This document shows positions 25,574 to 37,312 of a DNA stretch of 64,000 nucleotides, piece after piece. The position numbers and the translations under genes are program-made. Source of the DNA: Sphagnum compactum (lineage: Eukaryota > Bryophyta > Sphagnopsida > Sphagnales); NCBI GenBank assembly GCA_965153455.1, contig OZ234502.1:6603495-6667494 (forward strand), read 5' to 3'. Position 1 is the stretch's first letter, and each line of letters opens with the position of its first letter. The notes under the pieces were generated by a model. It saw only the letters and a list, made by a program, of their open reading frames with translations, made no database searches and was not told where the DNA came from.

Positions 25574-26107
25574 CTAAGCGCCTTTGAATGCTTTTGCATA
25601 TTCGACTCGAATCGCATGAATGACAATTCCAAGGTCTTCATCACGTTCTAGCTTGGCTTGCACGTTGAATGGGATGGACCCCGCACCCCATGCATTCATG
25701 CCAAGAAGCCGAAAAATGTGGTTAGACGTTAACTTCACTAATACAAGCTTAGGCACCTCATGTGTGTATTGCAAATCAACCTATAAACTATCCCATTCTA
25801 GGAGTGCGTGCCTCCTAACCCTAGCAATAGCCTTCTATTCATTGCAACGAAACCGAGCCAAAGGGTTACTCAAGACCCATGCATTCATGGCCGCGTGATC
25901 TTGATGCTTTGAGCCCTGCTCCCGAATAGATGGGTATCTAGACTTGCCCAGTTCCATGGTTACATTGTGGCATGCCCGCAAATGTCGTACCAAGTTGTAT
26001 TTGGTTGTATAGCATGCATCGCACCCATCAATCTTGCAATCAAATTTGGGCCCATCCCTTGCCAAATGGACACCCTCTATGGCAATCAAGGGTGGGGGGG
26101 CAACCAT
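25574..26107 (-). pseudogene. Decayed C2H2 zinc-finger reading frame, unknown function
   Basis: One continuous minus-strand frame, interrupted by in-frame stops at 25835 and 25781, encodes a single zinc finger of C-x4-C-x12-H-x4-H form (the CKIDGCDACY region followed by NLVRHLRACH). About 140 residues follow, including HVP/KL-rich helical-looking stretches and the segment LLGMNAWGAGS. Upstream of the proposed start (ATG at 26105-26107) the frame runs into low-complexity sequence. I do not recognise the family. A single finger with a long tail, sitting among repeats, would fit a lineage-specific transposon-encoded protein, but that is inference. Confidence 0.45.
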
Positions 26108-27069
26108 ATTTAAAACAAAAAAAACAAAAACAATAAACCAAACATTAGAATTAACATTATGGATGAGGGCTAACCCGTGTACAATGAGGGTATTGCATAG
26201 ATAGATAGAAGATTGAAAACTAAAGATGAAAGATCCAAAACACAAGATGAGGGTATTGCCAAAACCCGATTTTCAAGATTATAAGAAATGAAGTTAACTT
26301 TCAAAAAGATAATCACTTACAAAGCTTTCGGGTACTGCTTATAGACTTTGACCCCCAAAAAATGCCCCACCCACCCTTTCACATGGAAAAGGAAGGTGGG
26401 ACAAAGGGGGGGGTCTTAAGGAGCAGAATTAATGAGCATTGCAACACAAAAATTAAGAAAAAAAAACTCACCCATCCTCTCAAGTAGAGAGGATGGTTGG
26501 GCCAATTAATTATAATAAGTAAGGTTCAATATGTCACCTCTATCAATTTGAACATGAGGTTCAACATCCCCATTTGCATTTTCTTCCCCATGAGCTACAA
26601 TTTTTTGCTCCTTTATCATGTCAATAGTTTTTTACAACTCAAGCTCGATTCTAGTAACATTTGTTGTTGCAAATGTTTCTCCAACCTCAACACTAACACC
26701 CATTACTCCTTAATATTCACATTTGGAGCCCATGCAACCACATTTTCAACAATAGTTTCAACTTGCTGGGAAATCATACCAACCTCTACATTTCCTTCTT
26801 TCAACACACCTCCAATGCCATCTACAACTTCAATTGTGGCTTGTTGAATTGTTGCACCATTCTTCATTTTGTTTCGAATGTGTGTCTAACAAAATGCCCG
26901 AAACGCCCAAAACAAAATGAGGACCAACATTAGCTAATTAATTTTTAATTATCTTACCAGCACCAAAATACTTTAAAAAAAAACCCAAAGTAATTACACA
27001 ATAGTATAAAAGCCAAGGGAACATCATTCACTATAAGTAGGAGTTGAAGAGAAAATTACCAAGTTGCCT
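26108..27069. other. Spacer, nothing recognised
   Basis: AT-rich sequence with two isolated GAGGGTATTGC motifs (about 26186 and 26250) like those of the inverted-repeat arms, and a G-run region near 26395-26415. The open frame at 26497-26847 has no recognisable domain. Confidence 0.4.
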
Positions 27070-28130
27070 CTTTGTAAACAAAGAAATATAAAAAAGAATT
27101 TAGATGTCATGGGAACTATCATTGGAAGAAAAAAAAGGCCATGATGACAAGGAGTCGAGCTCCTTGTCGCCATGACCATGGGAGCTACAGTGCTAGAAAA
27201 AAAGGCCACGACGACAAGGAATCAAGCTCCTCATCGTCATGGCCATGGGAACTACAACATTACAACAAAAGGCCATGATGATGAGGAGTTGAACTCTTCA
27301 TCGTCACGGCCATGGGAATTACAACATTAGGAAAAAAAAAAGCCATGACGACAAAAAGGTGAGCTCTTTGTTGTCACGACCATTGGAACTACATCATTGC
27401 AAAAAAAAGGCCAAGATGACGAGGAACCAAGCTCTTCATCGTTGCGGCCATGGGAGTTGCAGCACTTTAAAACAAAAAACAACGACGACGACAAGTTTGG
27501 TTCTTCACCAACACAACCATGGGAGCTACAAATTGGAAAACAAAAAACAATGATGATGAGGAGCTGAGCTCTTCGTCATTACAACCATGGGGGCAACAAC
27601 ATTGGAAAACCAAAACACAATGACAAGAGGAGCCAAGCTTTTCATCGTCGCGGCCATGGGAGTAGCAACACAAGAAAACAAAAAATAAATTGACTAGGAG
27701 TCGAGTTCTTCATCATCGTGGCCATGGGAACTATAACATTAGAAGAAAAAAAAAAGCAACGATGACGAGGAGTTGAAGTCCTCATCATCGCGACCATGGG
27801 AGTAGCATTATTAGAAAACTAAAAAACGATGAGCGACGACGAGCCGAACTCCTCGTTGTTGCGGCCATGGGAATAGCAACACAAGACAACAAAAAAAATG
27901 ACGACAAGGAGCCAAGCTCCTCGTTGTTGCGACCATGGGAGCTACAACATTGCAACAAAAAAGGCCATGATGACAAGGAATTGAACTCTTCGTCATCACA
28001 GCCATGAAAACTAAAGCACTAAAAAACAAAAAACAAGAAGAAAAGGAGCCAAGCTCCTCGTCATCGTAGCCATGGGAATAGCAACACAAGAAAACAAAAA
28101 TAATGACGATGGCCATGGGAGCTGTAGTGT
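27070..28130. repeat. Tandem array of ~15 palindromic ~69 bp units
   Basis: CCATGGGA recurs about every 66-73 bp (about 27106, 27178, 27245, 27313, 27383, 27449, 27518, 27587, 27655, 27724, 27795, 27866, 27937, 28004, 28073). Each unit contains GGCCATGACGACAAGGAG-like and CTCCTTGTCGTCATGGCC-like arms of about 18 bp around a 4-6 nt loop, followed by an A-rich linker. The unit is therefore a near-palindrome repeated in tandem. Period close to 69 allows open frames on both strands, but the predicted peptides are low-complexity and not protein-like. Confidence 0.8.
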
Positions 28131-28959
28131 GAGGAATTCTTGCACACCCTTCTACATGAAGATATGCACTCACAAAATTCGTTTGGGGGTGGAATTACTA
28201 TGTAGTTGTATTCTAACAAGTTAAGGTGGTTCAATAGAATGTAATGAAATTCACTAAATAATCTAATGCGTTATGTCCACTTGGAGGATACCAAGACATT
28301 TTGGAAAAATCAAAACTCACCATGATGAAATGTGAAATAAACATTGTGTTGATGTTTTATCAATGTTCACGCTTGATAATTGACCCCCGTTCGTTCTATT
28401 CTTCATGATATCTTCATACAATCTCCTAATCTAACATGCATAGGGTTCTTGGGAAGCTAATCTTTAAGGGAATAATGTTACAATATCTTAAAAGTCTTTA
28501 TTTCTGAAATCAAAAGTTATGCCTCAAAACTAAAAGCTATTTTGACTAGGTTTGAGAGAAAAAATACAATTTCATTTTAATGTGACACTGTAATATAAAC
28601 ATTGTAAGGTGACACTAATACAAAAGTGGATGTAGTCCATTAATTTAAATAACTATGGGGCATTAAAACTGAAATAGGTTCACCTAACCTTGAATCTCTA
28701 TCCATCATAAGTGAATTGGTTCACTATGTAGTGGATTGTAATGCATCAAATCCAACATAAGTGAATTAGGTCACTATGTAGTGTACTCATTTCACTATGT
28801 AATGCACCTAATCCATTCATAGCACTTTGTGGTGAACCTAATTCACTATGGATTATTTTCCAAATATTTATTTTGAACATTTTAAAATTATTTAACAAAT
28901 GAATTGTGTAATTAAAAGACTAAATATATGACCCTACTTTTTGTTATAGCATGACATGG
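28131..28959. other. Spacer with short degenerate repeats
   Basis: No gene seen. Around 28680-28860 the phrases AAGTGAATTNGGTTCACTATG and AATCCA recur four or five times and form short inverted repeats (GTGAA/TTCAC). Confidence 0.4.
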
Positions 28960-29900
28960 TGTTTCTATGCCATTGGTTTATGTCACATTTGCAAACCCAA
29001 ACAAACTAATTTAACCAAGTTTAACTTAAGTAGTTTAATTCACGAAACTTAGCCTACATCAACCCTAAATAATTAATTTAACCTATTTTATCCAAATAAC
29101 CTTATTAAACCAAATTTATTCAAAGAAGTCAAATTTAACCAAGTTTAATTATTTTATTCAAGTTTAACCAAGTTTAAACAAAGTAAACAAGTTTAGCAAA
29201 ATGTAACCAAGTATGCAAGTTTACCCAAGTTTATCCAAGTTTAGCCTATATATATAAGTCTAACCAAATTTAACTTGTGTAATTTAGCTAAAATATGCAA
29301 TTTTATCCAATTTTAACTCAAGTATGCAAATTTAGCCAAGTTTAACTTAAGTATGCAAGTTTAGCCAAGTTTAACCTAGATACAGAATTTACCTTAATTA
29401 TGTAAGTTCAACCAAGTTTGGCCAAAATGAGCAAGTTCAACCTAAATATGCAATTTTAGCCAATTTTAATTTGAGTATGCAAATTTAACCAAGTTTAGCC
29501 TAAGTACGGAATTCAACCTAATTATGTAAGATTAACCAAGTTTAACATAAGTAGACAAGCTTAACCATGATCAATCCAATATAACCAAGATTAAACAAAT
29601 TTAACCTAAATATGTAAATTTAACCAAGATTAGCCTAAGTAGGAAAGTTTAACCAATATTAATTAATCTAATTTAGCCTAAATATGTAAGTTTAACCAAA
29701 TTTAATTTAAGTATCCTAATTTAGCCTAATTTTTATTAGGTTTAACTTAAGGAGACTAGGTTTACCTACAATAGGTTAGGGAAATTTAGGTTAGCTTAAG
29801 TTATATTGCTAGGTCACCTAGGTTAACCTAAGTCAATCTATGTCAACTTAGGGGGGGCCTAGATTAACCTAGGATAAACAATGTTAACGTTTATAGTTTT
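28960..29900. repeat. Degenerate AAGTTTAACC satellite
   Basis: Nearly 1 kb made of variations of CCAAGTTTAACCTAAGTATG, with the core TTTAACC recurring every 15-40 bp. Toward 29720-29900 the motif shifts to TTAGGTTAACCTA and TTAGG-containing forms on the other strand sense. No open frames of note. Confidence 0.7.
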
Positions 29901-31239
29901 GTGCTGATATAAATTATTACAAATAAAATGTGTAATGGTTAAAGACTTGAATGCTAAAGTTGAAGTGAGGGGTTGAAGTCCTTTCCCTTGTAATGTAAGG
30001 TGTCACCTAAACACTTAGTTTAAGTGGGTAGCCTAACTATGATTTTTTTAACCTAACTTAGTGTGTTAAGTTTGGCCACCTAGGCTAGGTTGCTTATGTT
30101 AGGCTACCTACACTAAGGCACCTAGCCTAATTCTAACATCATTTTACTAAACTTTGATTGCCATGTGGCAAAGTCATGAGTGGTAAAAAATTATTGCATG
30201 TGTCTTAGGTTACCACATGGCAACAAGAAATTAATTTAAATTTTAAATTATATTTAAAATATTAAATCACAATCACGATATATGTTCTCCATGAATGTAG
30301 TTATGACCAAATTTACTAGTGATGTAAGTTAATTTAATTGCCAATTGAAATGACTTGGTGATTGTGTTTCATTAGAAAATAACCTTGTTTCCCTCAGTGA
30401 ACCAATTCAATTGCTCGTAACAACTAGTCCTTGTTCACCAAAGTGTTGACCATTTTTGCCATGGTAAATCTATCCAAATTCATTGAAAATGTAATGAAAC
30501 ACTTGGTGAATGTCAACACAAATTGGTGTAGTGTGAGCTTTATTCTATTGCCATGAAAGATGGTGTTCATCACCATTAGTGAAGAAGAGGATATGTTTTA
30601 TGATTGTTTTATTGAAAACTTGAGCTTTTGGCAATGTTTTTTCTTTACATTGTGACACATTGTGTGTTTGCTTGTAAATTTTGTGATCTCTTGAAAACCT
30701 TAGCAACTTCATGGCTTGCAAAATCTTTGAAGATAATTGAACCTTTTCTTCTAACCACATTAAAAATTGGAGGTTCCTTCTTCCCAAAAACCTAACACTA
30801 GAAATTGCCAATAGAAATAGAATTCCCATGTCCTTCAATCATAAACCACAAACTGGAAACTTGGTTACAACAATAATCCTAGCCATTTACTTCCTCTTCT
30901 CTTAGATGCAATCGCCATTGAACATTTTCATATTTAGCTTTCCATGGACCTTTCAATGATGTGGTAGCTTCGAAGACTTAATATACCTTGGTACAAGGTT
31001 GTCGATGATACCATGGCTTGGAATGCATTCAAGATTGTGAGGATTGATAACACATCTTATTGCCAAACAATTCAAGTTCACTAACTTCGAAGGCGTCCTC
31101 TTAAAGTTCATTTACAATTTGAACTAAAATGTTTGGATTGCTATGAATTGCAATACTTAGATACAAACCAAAACAAAAATTTGTGTAGGAACTCATGTAC
31201 ATTTAAAAGCTTTTAGACCCTATATTAGGTCTTTTTTTG
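29901..31239. other. Spacer, nothing recognised
   Basis: The start (to about 30140) still contains CCTAGGTT/TTAGGCTA fragments of the preceding satellite. The remainder is AT-rich with no coding signature. The minus-strand frame at 30545-30838 has no recognisable domain. Confidence 0.4.
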
Positions 31240-32850
31240 TTGATGATTTTGCCGGTCATGAATATGGTGGTATTCTTATTTTTCATGATTCTAATGTCTT
31301 ATTCATGGTGTTCATGATTTTGGTGGCTTAATCATGTGTTTTCATATTTAGACGCTTAATTGTTTTTGAATTAATTATGGTGGTTTTCTTCATCACAATT
31401 GTAATTAATGTAATTATCCATCCTTGAACCCCCATTGGCCATATTTAGGTTGGTTTGTGATTTTAATGACTTTGTGAATTATATGATGGTGCCAAGTTCT
31501 TTCTGGATTTTGATGGGTTCTTATTTTTCATCATTTTGGTGGTATCTAGATTTTGGATTCTAATGGTTTTTTGGATTTTGTATTTTTTCATGTTTTTGGT
31601 GTTTGTATGGCAATTATATGTAATAGAGCTTTAAGCAATATTCATGGATTCTAATTGACTTCAATTATAGATTTAGTTATGCTTTGAACATTATTGGCTT
31701 CTAATTCCCTAATTAACCATGGGTGTTCATGATTATGAAGGTTTAGGGTTTGGATTTTGACAATCTCTTGTTCTTTCATTGTTCTAATGAATTCTTCCAT
31801 TCAAATTCTAGTGGCATTTGATTTCTAGATTCTAATGGACTTTATATGGATTTTCAATTTGTTCATGATTCTGGTGTTCTTGTAGCACTTCAAAATATTG
31901 ACCTTTGAACAATGTTTGTGGATTGTGGATATAATTTTAACTTTTTCATTAGCTTTTATCCCTATCTAACCATGGGTGTTCATGGTTTTAGAATATTTTA
32001 GATTTTGAATTCTTGTGATATTTTATTCTTTCATCATTCTAGTTGTATTATTGATTTTAGTGGTTTCTTATGCTTACATCATTATAGTTGCATTATACAT
32101 TTTGGACTTTGGTGGTACCTAGTAGCATTTTCGTTTGTTCACAATTTTGGGTGTTATTTAATAGTGATGGATATTGAAACTTTTCTTATTGCTCATGGTT
32201 TTAGGATTTAAGATTCAGGATTTAGTAATGTTTTTCCATTTGCTTCTAGTTCTTTAATTAACCATGGGTGTTCATGATCCTAGTGGTTTTGCATTTTTAA
32301 TGGTTTTTTTTGGGATTGTAAAGGTTTCTTTGTAGATTTTGAATTTTGGATTTTGCATTTAGATGTGCTTTTATGGATTTTGGTGGGTATTTGGCAATTT
32401 TGGGATTCTAGCATAGTTTTTAAAAATGTTCATGATTTTGGTGTTTTTTGTTCTTTATCCATTTTAGTGGATTTTGGATTTAAACCTTTGGCTTTAAGAT
32501 TCTATTTTATTTTATTTATTTTCCATTCTAATGGTTTCTTGTAAAATTTGGTGTTTTATTTTGGAGTTTGGTGCAGTCTTATTGGTTTAAGATTTATGAT
32601 TTGCTGGTTTTTTTTATGGATTATGGATTTAGGATTTTGGTGGTCTTCTAATTGTTTGATATAATAATCAAACCCTATGTCTTTAAACCCCCTTTGATGA
32701 TTTCCAATGATTAAAACCAAGCCTTTTTTTCTTTTTAATGAAATTTAATGACTAAGATCCAACTTTTTTTTTTCCTTTTGATGACTTCCAATAATTGACA
32801 CACATTTTTAGTTTTAGATTTTGGTGGTTTTTTTAAACCCATACATTTTT
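31240..32850. repeat. Degenerate T/G-rich satellite
   Basis: The phrases TTCATGATTTTGGTGG, GGATTTTGGTGG and AACCATGGGTGTTCATG recur irregularly for about 1.6 kb. The plus strand is strongly T-rich with few C. It looks like an old, drifted simple-sequence expansion. Open frames inside are products of the bias. Confidence 0.6.
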
Positions 32851-33119
32851 AGCCATAACAATGATTCATAATTTAGACATAGTGTAAGTGGTGTGTGTGT
32901 ATATTTCAATTTTAAAAATGACATGTTTTTCAAAGGTAGGTGAGTTCATGGTAGACACACAAGTTTTTGAATCAATCACAATGCACAAAACCAAACAACC
33001 TTGGAAGTAAGACATAGTAGAAGTTAAGGCAATTGTAAAAGTATAAGTAGTTCTTTGATGTGAAAACAATTGTTTTTGTGCAATTCATTATTTTAAAAAA
33101 ATATTTCCATTTCCCTAGT

Positions 33120-33900
33120 TTTAGACTTGACCTATAATTTCAGATCGTAAACTGTAATTGCAAACTTAAACCTTAATTCTAAACATTAAAAACCTTTATG
33201 TTAAACCTAAATCCCAATTTTAGTCCTAAAAACCATAATTCCAGGACCTAAACCTTAATATCTAAGCCTAAATCATAATCTAAATGCTAAAAGATAGTTT
33301 TAGACCTAATGTAATTTGAAACCCTAAACTTTAATTTCAAACCTTAAACCCTAATTTTAGACTTAAAAAGGGTAATTCTAGACCTTAATTTTGGAATTTT
33401 AGACCTTTCAAACCCTAATTCTAAACCTGAAAACCCTAATTCCAGAATTCAAAAACTTAACTTCAGATTTTCAAAACCCTAATTTCAGACCTAAAAATCT
33501 AATTTCAGACATAAAAACTCTAATTCCAAAATTCAAAAATCTATTTTCCGTTCTTTGCAACCCTTATTTCAAACCTAGAAACTTTAATTCCAAAATTCAA
33601 AAACTTAACTTCAAATCTTGAAAACCCTAATTTTAGACCTGAAAACCTAATTTCAAACCTTTAAAATTTAATTCCGAAATTCAAAATCTTAACTTCAATT
33701 AAAAAAAACCCTATTTCAGACCTAAAGACCTAATCTCAGACCTGGAAACCCTAATTTCATAATTCAATAACCTAAACTGAAACTTAAAAATTTAATTTCT
33801 CAATCTTGGAAACCTTAATTTCAGACCTATAAACCCTAATTTCAAACCCTATTTTATGACTTCAAAATTTGAACCCTAAACCTTAAACCGTATAGTAGAA
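33120..33900. repeat. Telomere-like satellite (CCCTAAttt family)
   Basis: Roughly 21-24 bp units of the form AACCCTAATTTCAGACCTAAA repeat with much drift. The AACCCTAA core is one step away from the plant telomere repeat CCCTAAA. Related stretches recur at 34560-34870 and 35440-35780. Confidence 0.7.
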
Positions 33901-34171
33901 GTAAGGCAAGTTTAGGACTAATATCTAATAGTCGCTTGGTTAGGCCTGTGCAACAAGGTCAAGATTGTGATCCCTAATGCCCTTATAGGTGAGGTATATG
34001 TGATTCCAATGAAGCTAGTTATTGAAGAGAGCCCCAACTTTTGAAAATATGTGAATTTTTTTGTTTTTAGGAATCAAATATTTTCATGAAGCATTTCCAT
34101 TTCCTCTTGAGTCCATGAATTCCCCATTCCACTTCAACCCTACATGCATTTTGTTATAAACTTGGATGGCA

Positions 34172-35226
34172 TCACAATCCACGTTTAGCGATAGCTTTTG
34201 CCTCCCTATCCTTCACATAATGAACATTTCTTCCTTTGAATACCTTAGATCCCCCAAGGTACTCGTCCTCATCCACGTGAAATATTGATGTTAGCTTGAT
34301 AAATGACTCGACAACTTTTGCAAATTGATTACCCAAGACAACCTTTTTGTGCAGTGTGGGCCAATGAATTTCATCTGTTATGGCATCATTAATGCATGAT
34401 GCAATGAATAACATGCCATCACACAAAGTCAATTTTGCCCAATTCCACATGAACATATTGTAAATGATGACATTATCATGTTTCATGAACAATATGGAAC
34501 TCAAAAAGCTGTTGCTTAGGCCTCAATTTTAATACCCTTCTCAATAACACTGGTATATTCTTTAGCATGATGAAAACCTTATTTTCAAACCCTAACCCTT
34601 AAATCCTAAACATTAACACCTTAATTTTCACCCTAAAACCCTAAATCCAAACCTTAATTTCAAACATTAGTGTTGGAATCAAAACATGAAACCCTAGATT
34701 TCAAACTATAAACCTTAAATGCTAGGCCTTAAACTTTAAACATAAACCCTAACCCCAATTTTTGGATTAAAACCTTAATATTTATACTTAACCCTACATT
34801 TAAAAACCTTAATTCCAAACTTGAAAACCCGAAAAAAAGCCCCTAACCATAACCCTAAAATCACACATAGTTTTAATCATGCATCTTTGGATGTGCAAGA
34901 GGGTTCACATGTGGACTTGACATGGAAGGTGATTATCAACACTACTTTGTTAGGTCCTCAAACTTTGTCAATGTGTAGTTGGTGAGGTTGTTGAATAATG
35001 CCATTGTGGTTTGCATAGTTGCCAAGACATTTCGAACCTTCACCACTAGATCAACAAATTGCCTGGTCCCTTCATCTTCATCATTGTTGTTATTGTTTTC
35101 CAAATTGAAAGCATTGCAAAACAACACAATTTTTTGATTCATTTCATCTAACAACATTTTTTCATCACCTAGGGAACATTTCTGATCACTATTGGAAGAA
35201 TCAAGGCTTAAACTTGAAGATGACAT
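34172..35226 (-). other. Two unrecognised minus-strand open frames between satellite blocks
   Basis: The frame 34942-35226 encodes 94 residues with a serine-rich start and an asparagine/acidic stretch. The frame 34172-34504 encodes 110 residues containing INDAITDEIHWPTLHKK. The second has a faint flavour of the linker of plant PIF/Harbinger transposases, but not enough to call. A telomere-like satellite piece (34560-34870) lies between them. They could be two exons of one old element gene or chance frames. No function is assigned. Confidence 0.25.
34560..34870. repeat. Telomere-like satellite, second block
   Basis: CCCTAAA, CCTTAATTT and AAACCCTAA variants repeat irregularly. Same family as 33120-33900. 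Confidence 0.6.
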
Positions 35227-35439
35227 CTTGTGTGCTAAAGGGAAAATGAAAAGGAGATTTTGATTTGAACTATCTTTTATATAGTCCCCATGAGCCCATA
35301 GGACTTCAAATCCTCCTTTTTATCGAGCCTTGTTCTAAATCCACACCTTTAGGATTCATTTAAAAATTTTATCCATTTTATTTACCACTTTAAATGAAAA
35401 ATGTTTGTTCCTTAACACTTATTTTGACAAAATTAAAAA

Positions 35440-35780
35440 ACTTTACACTAAACCCTAAAAATAAAAACTTAGCATGCAAAGCCTAATCATAATTGTAGAT
35501 TTAATATTAATATTTAAACATTAGCCATTAATCTAAAAACTCAACTATAAACACTCTAACCTTGAAGCCCCTAAAACTAAACCCTAAACTTAGAGCTCAA
35601 ACTTTCAAGTCTTAAATTTCAAAAGTTAACTCTAAAACCTAAACCTACAAAACAAACATTCAACCCTCAACCTTAAAAAGATGAAACAACTAAAGCCTAA
35701 AGTCTCAAATTATAAACCCAAAAAGTTAGAGCCTAAATAACTTAAAATTTAAAAATACAAAATAACCCAAGGTCATATTA
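35440..35780. repeat. Telomere-like satellite, third block
   Basis: ACCCTAAA, ACCTAAA and AACTCTAA variants recur, with more drift than in the first block. Confidence 0.5.
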
Positions 35781-35789
35781 CTAAAGTCA

Positions 35790-36130
35790 AGTAGCGTATG
35801 GGACAATATAACCAAATAACAGCCATAGGCCATATATCAATGTAACCAAATAACCAAAATAGTCCATGGGCCAATATAGCCAAATAGCCAAATAACTTAT
35901 GGGCCATATAGCACTATAACCAAATCACCCAAATGGTCAAATAGCCCATAGATCATATAGCAATACAACTAAATAGTCAAATAGCCTATGGGCCATATAA
36001 CAATATAACCAAATAATGTACATGCCATATAACCATTTAAAAATATAGCCAAAACAACCAAAATAGTCATGTAACACATGTAGCCATATAGCAAAAATGC
36101 CGATATACCAATAGAGCCCAATAGCCGAAT
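35790..36130. repeat. Tandem repeat with GGCCATATAGC core
   Basis: TATGGGCCATATAG followed by CAATATAACCAAATAGCC recurs at irregular 30-60 bp steps for about 340 bp. CCATATAGC is partly self-complementary with its neighbours. No gene. Confidence 0.7.
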
Positions 36131-37229
36131 GGTCATATCCCCTAGCCCCTAGTCTCCCTAGTGTATAGGGCATCTTGAGCAATGATATAGGTGGGTAGCC
36201 TTTGGGCTGAAAGAAAAGTTGTTGAAAGGGAGTTTGATGCTGAGTTTTTCGAAGTTTGGTCCCTTATTGCGGGACTTTCCAAACAACAACAAGTCGAGGA
36301 GAAAGGATGAGGCAACAAATAGGAGGTGAAAGTCAAGCCCAACAGGCCGTGACTTTAAGGAAAACTCTCTATTAGTAGTACTTTCTACAACATTTTTCGA
36401 GAAGCATGTTCTCTCTACTTGTTCCAAACAAAGTTCCCACTTTACTCTTCAAACATGATGTCTCTTGTGCTGCAGCTTCATAAAATGCACATGCTCTCTC
36501 TCTCCTCTCCTCTCCTCTCCTCTCATGTCATGTCATGTCTTATAATAATAATGCACATGGGAGATTGAATTTTGTTTTGCAAATAACTAATTAAGCCCCC
36601 ACTATGTAAAGCTTATAGCTTCAAGCAAGATAACCCACTCTCCATGTGTTTGTGACTGTTCAAAGATCAATCGTATTATGTATGGAGGTTTCTGAGAGAC
36701 TAATGAAAAAAACATTGCAAAAAATCCAGTCCAACAATTGTTTGCCTACTTGACTGACAATTGTTGCCAACTTGACTGAGAATTCTTGACAGCAAATTAC
36801 TTGACTAAGGCCGTGCTGCCTCAGTCAACTAGGTACTGCTGTTGTAGGTGCTGGGTTGACTGACCTGGGCCCATATATGAGAAAGCTTTCTCCGTGTATG
36901 GCTTTTAATCAAGTTAAGTACGAGCATATTTTCTAAACACATGTGACAACAACAATGGTCAAAACTTTTTTTTACAAAATTTAAAAAAAAAAAAATTCCC
37001 CAACCCGACAAAAGGAATAATTTACGAGTCGTCATAACAATTTTGCTCTCTCGTATAAGAAGGTAACTTATTATATTCATTTGTGGTTATGGACTATCGA
37101 TGAGGATAAAGTTGGGCATGCAATCCAATACTTTTTTGGGATGCACGATTGATATCTCCATTGGAGATTGCTATTTTTAATGCGCATTGAGCTCAATTGG
37201 AATGTTCTTATGAACCATCGTTTATAATT
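36131..37229. other. Spacer with a small higher-complexity segment
   Basis: The segment 36170-36420 is less AT-rich and could be a scrap of an old coding sequence, but neither strand gives a recognisable domain. A CTCTCTCCTCTCCT tract and TCATG repeats lie at 36495-36540. Confidence 0.35.
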
Positions 37230-37312
37230 TTTTTTGGTTTTTTTTAGGGGGTGGAGGAAGATGCCTTTTTTTGGTTTTTTTTAGGGGGTGGAGGAAGATG
37301 CCTTTTTTTGGT
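37230..37312 (+). repeat. 37 bp perfect tandem duplication
   Basis: The unit TTTAGGGGGTGGAGGAAGAT plus a T-rich tract occurs twice in succession, with the AGGGGG anchors at 37246 and 37283. Identity appears complete, so the event is recent. Confidence 0.8.

Noticed and set aside
27070-28130. CRISPR-like array
   Set aside because: Units are contiguous and diverged with no unique spacers, and the genome is a plant nuclear one.
27359-28173. Repetitive open frames across the 69 bp array as a repeat protein
   Set aside because: The near-multiple-of-three period keeps frames open on both strands. The peptides are irregular and have stops and frame slips between units.
34172-34504. Possible PIF/Harbinger transposase piece
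   Set aside because: Only a few residues recall the family, and no catalytic or C-terminal motif is present. Left as an unrecognised frame.
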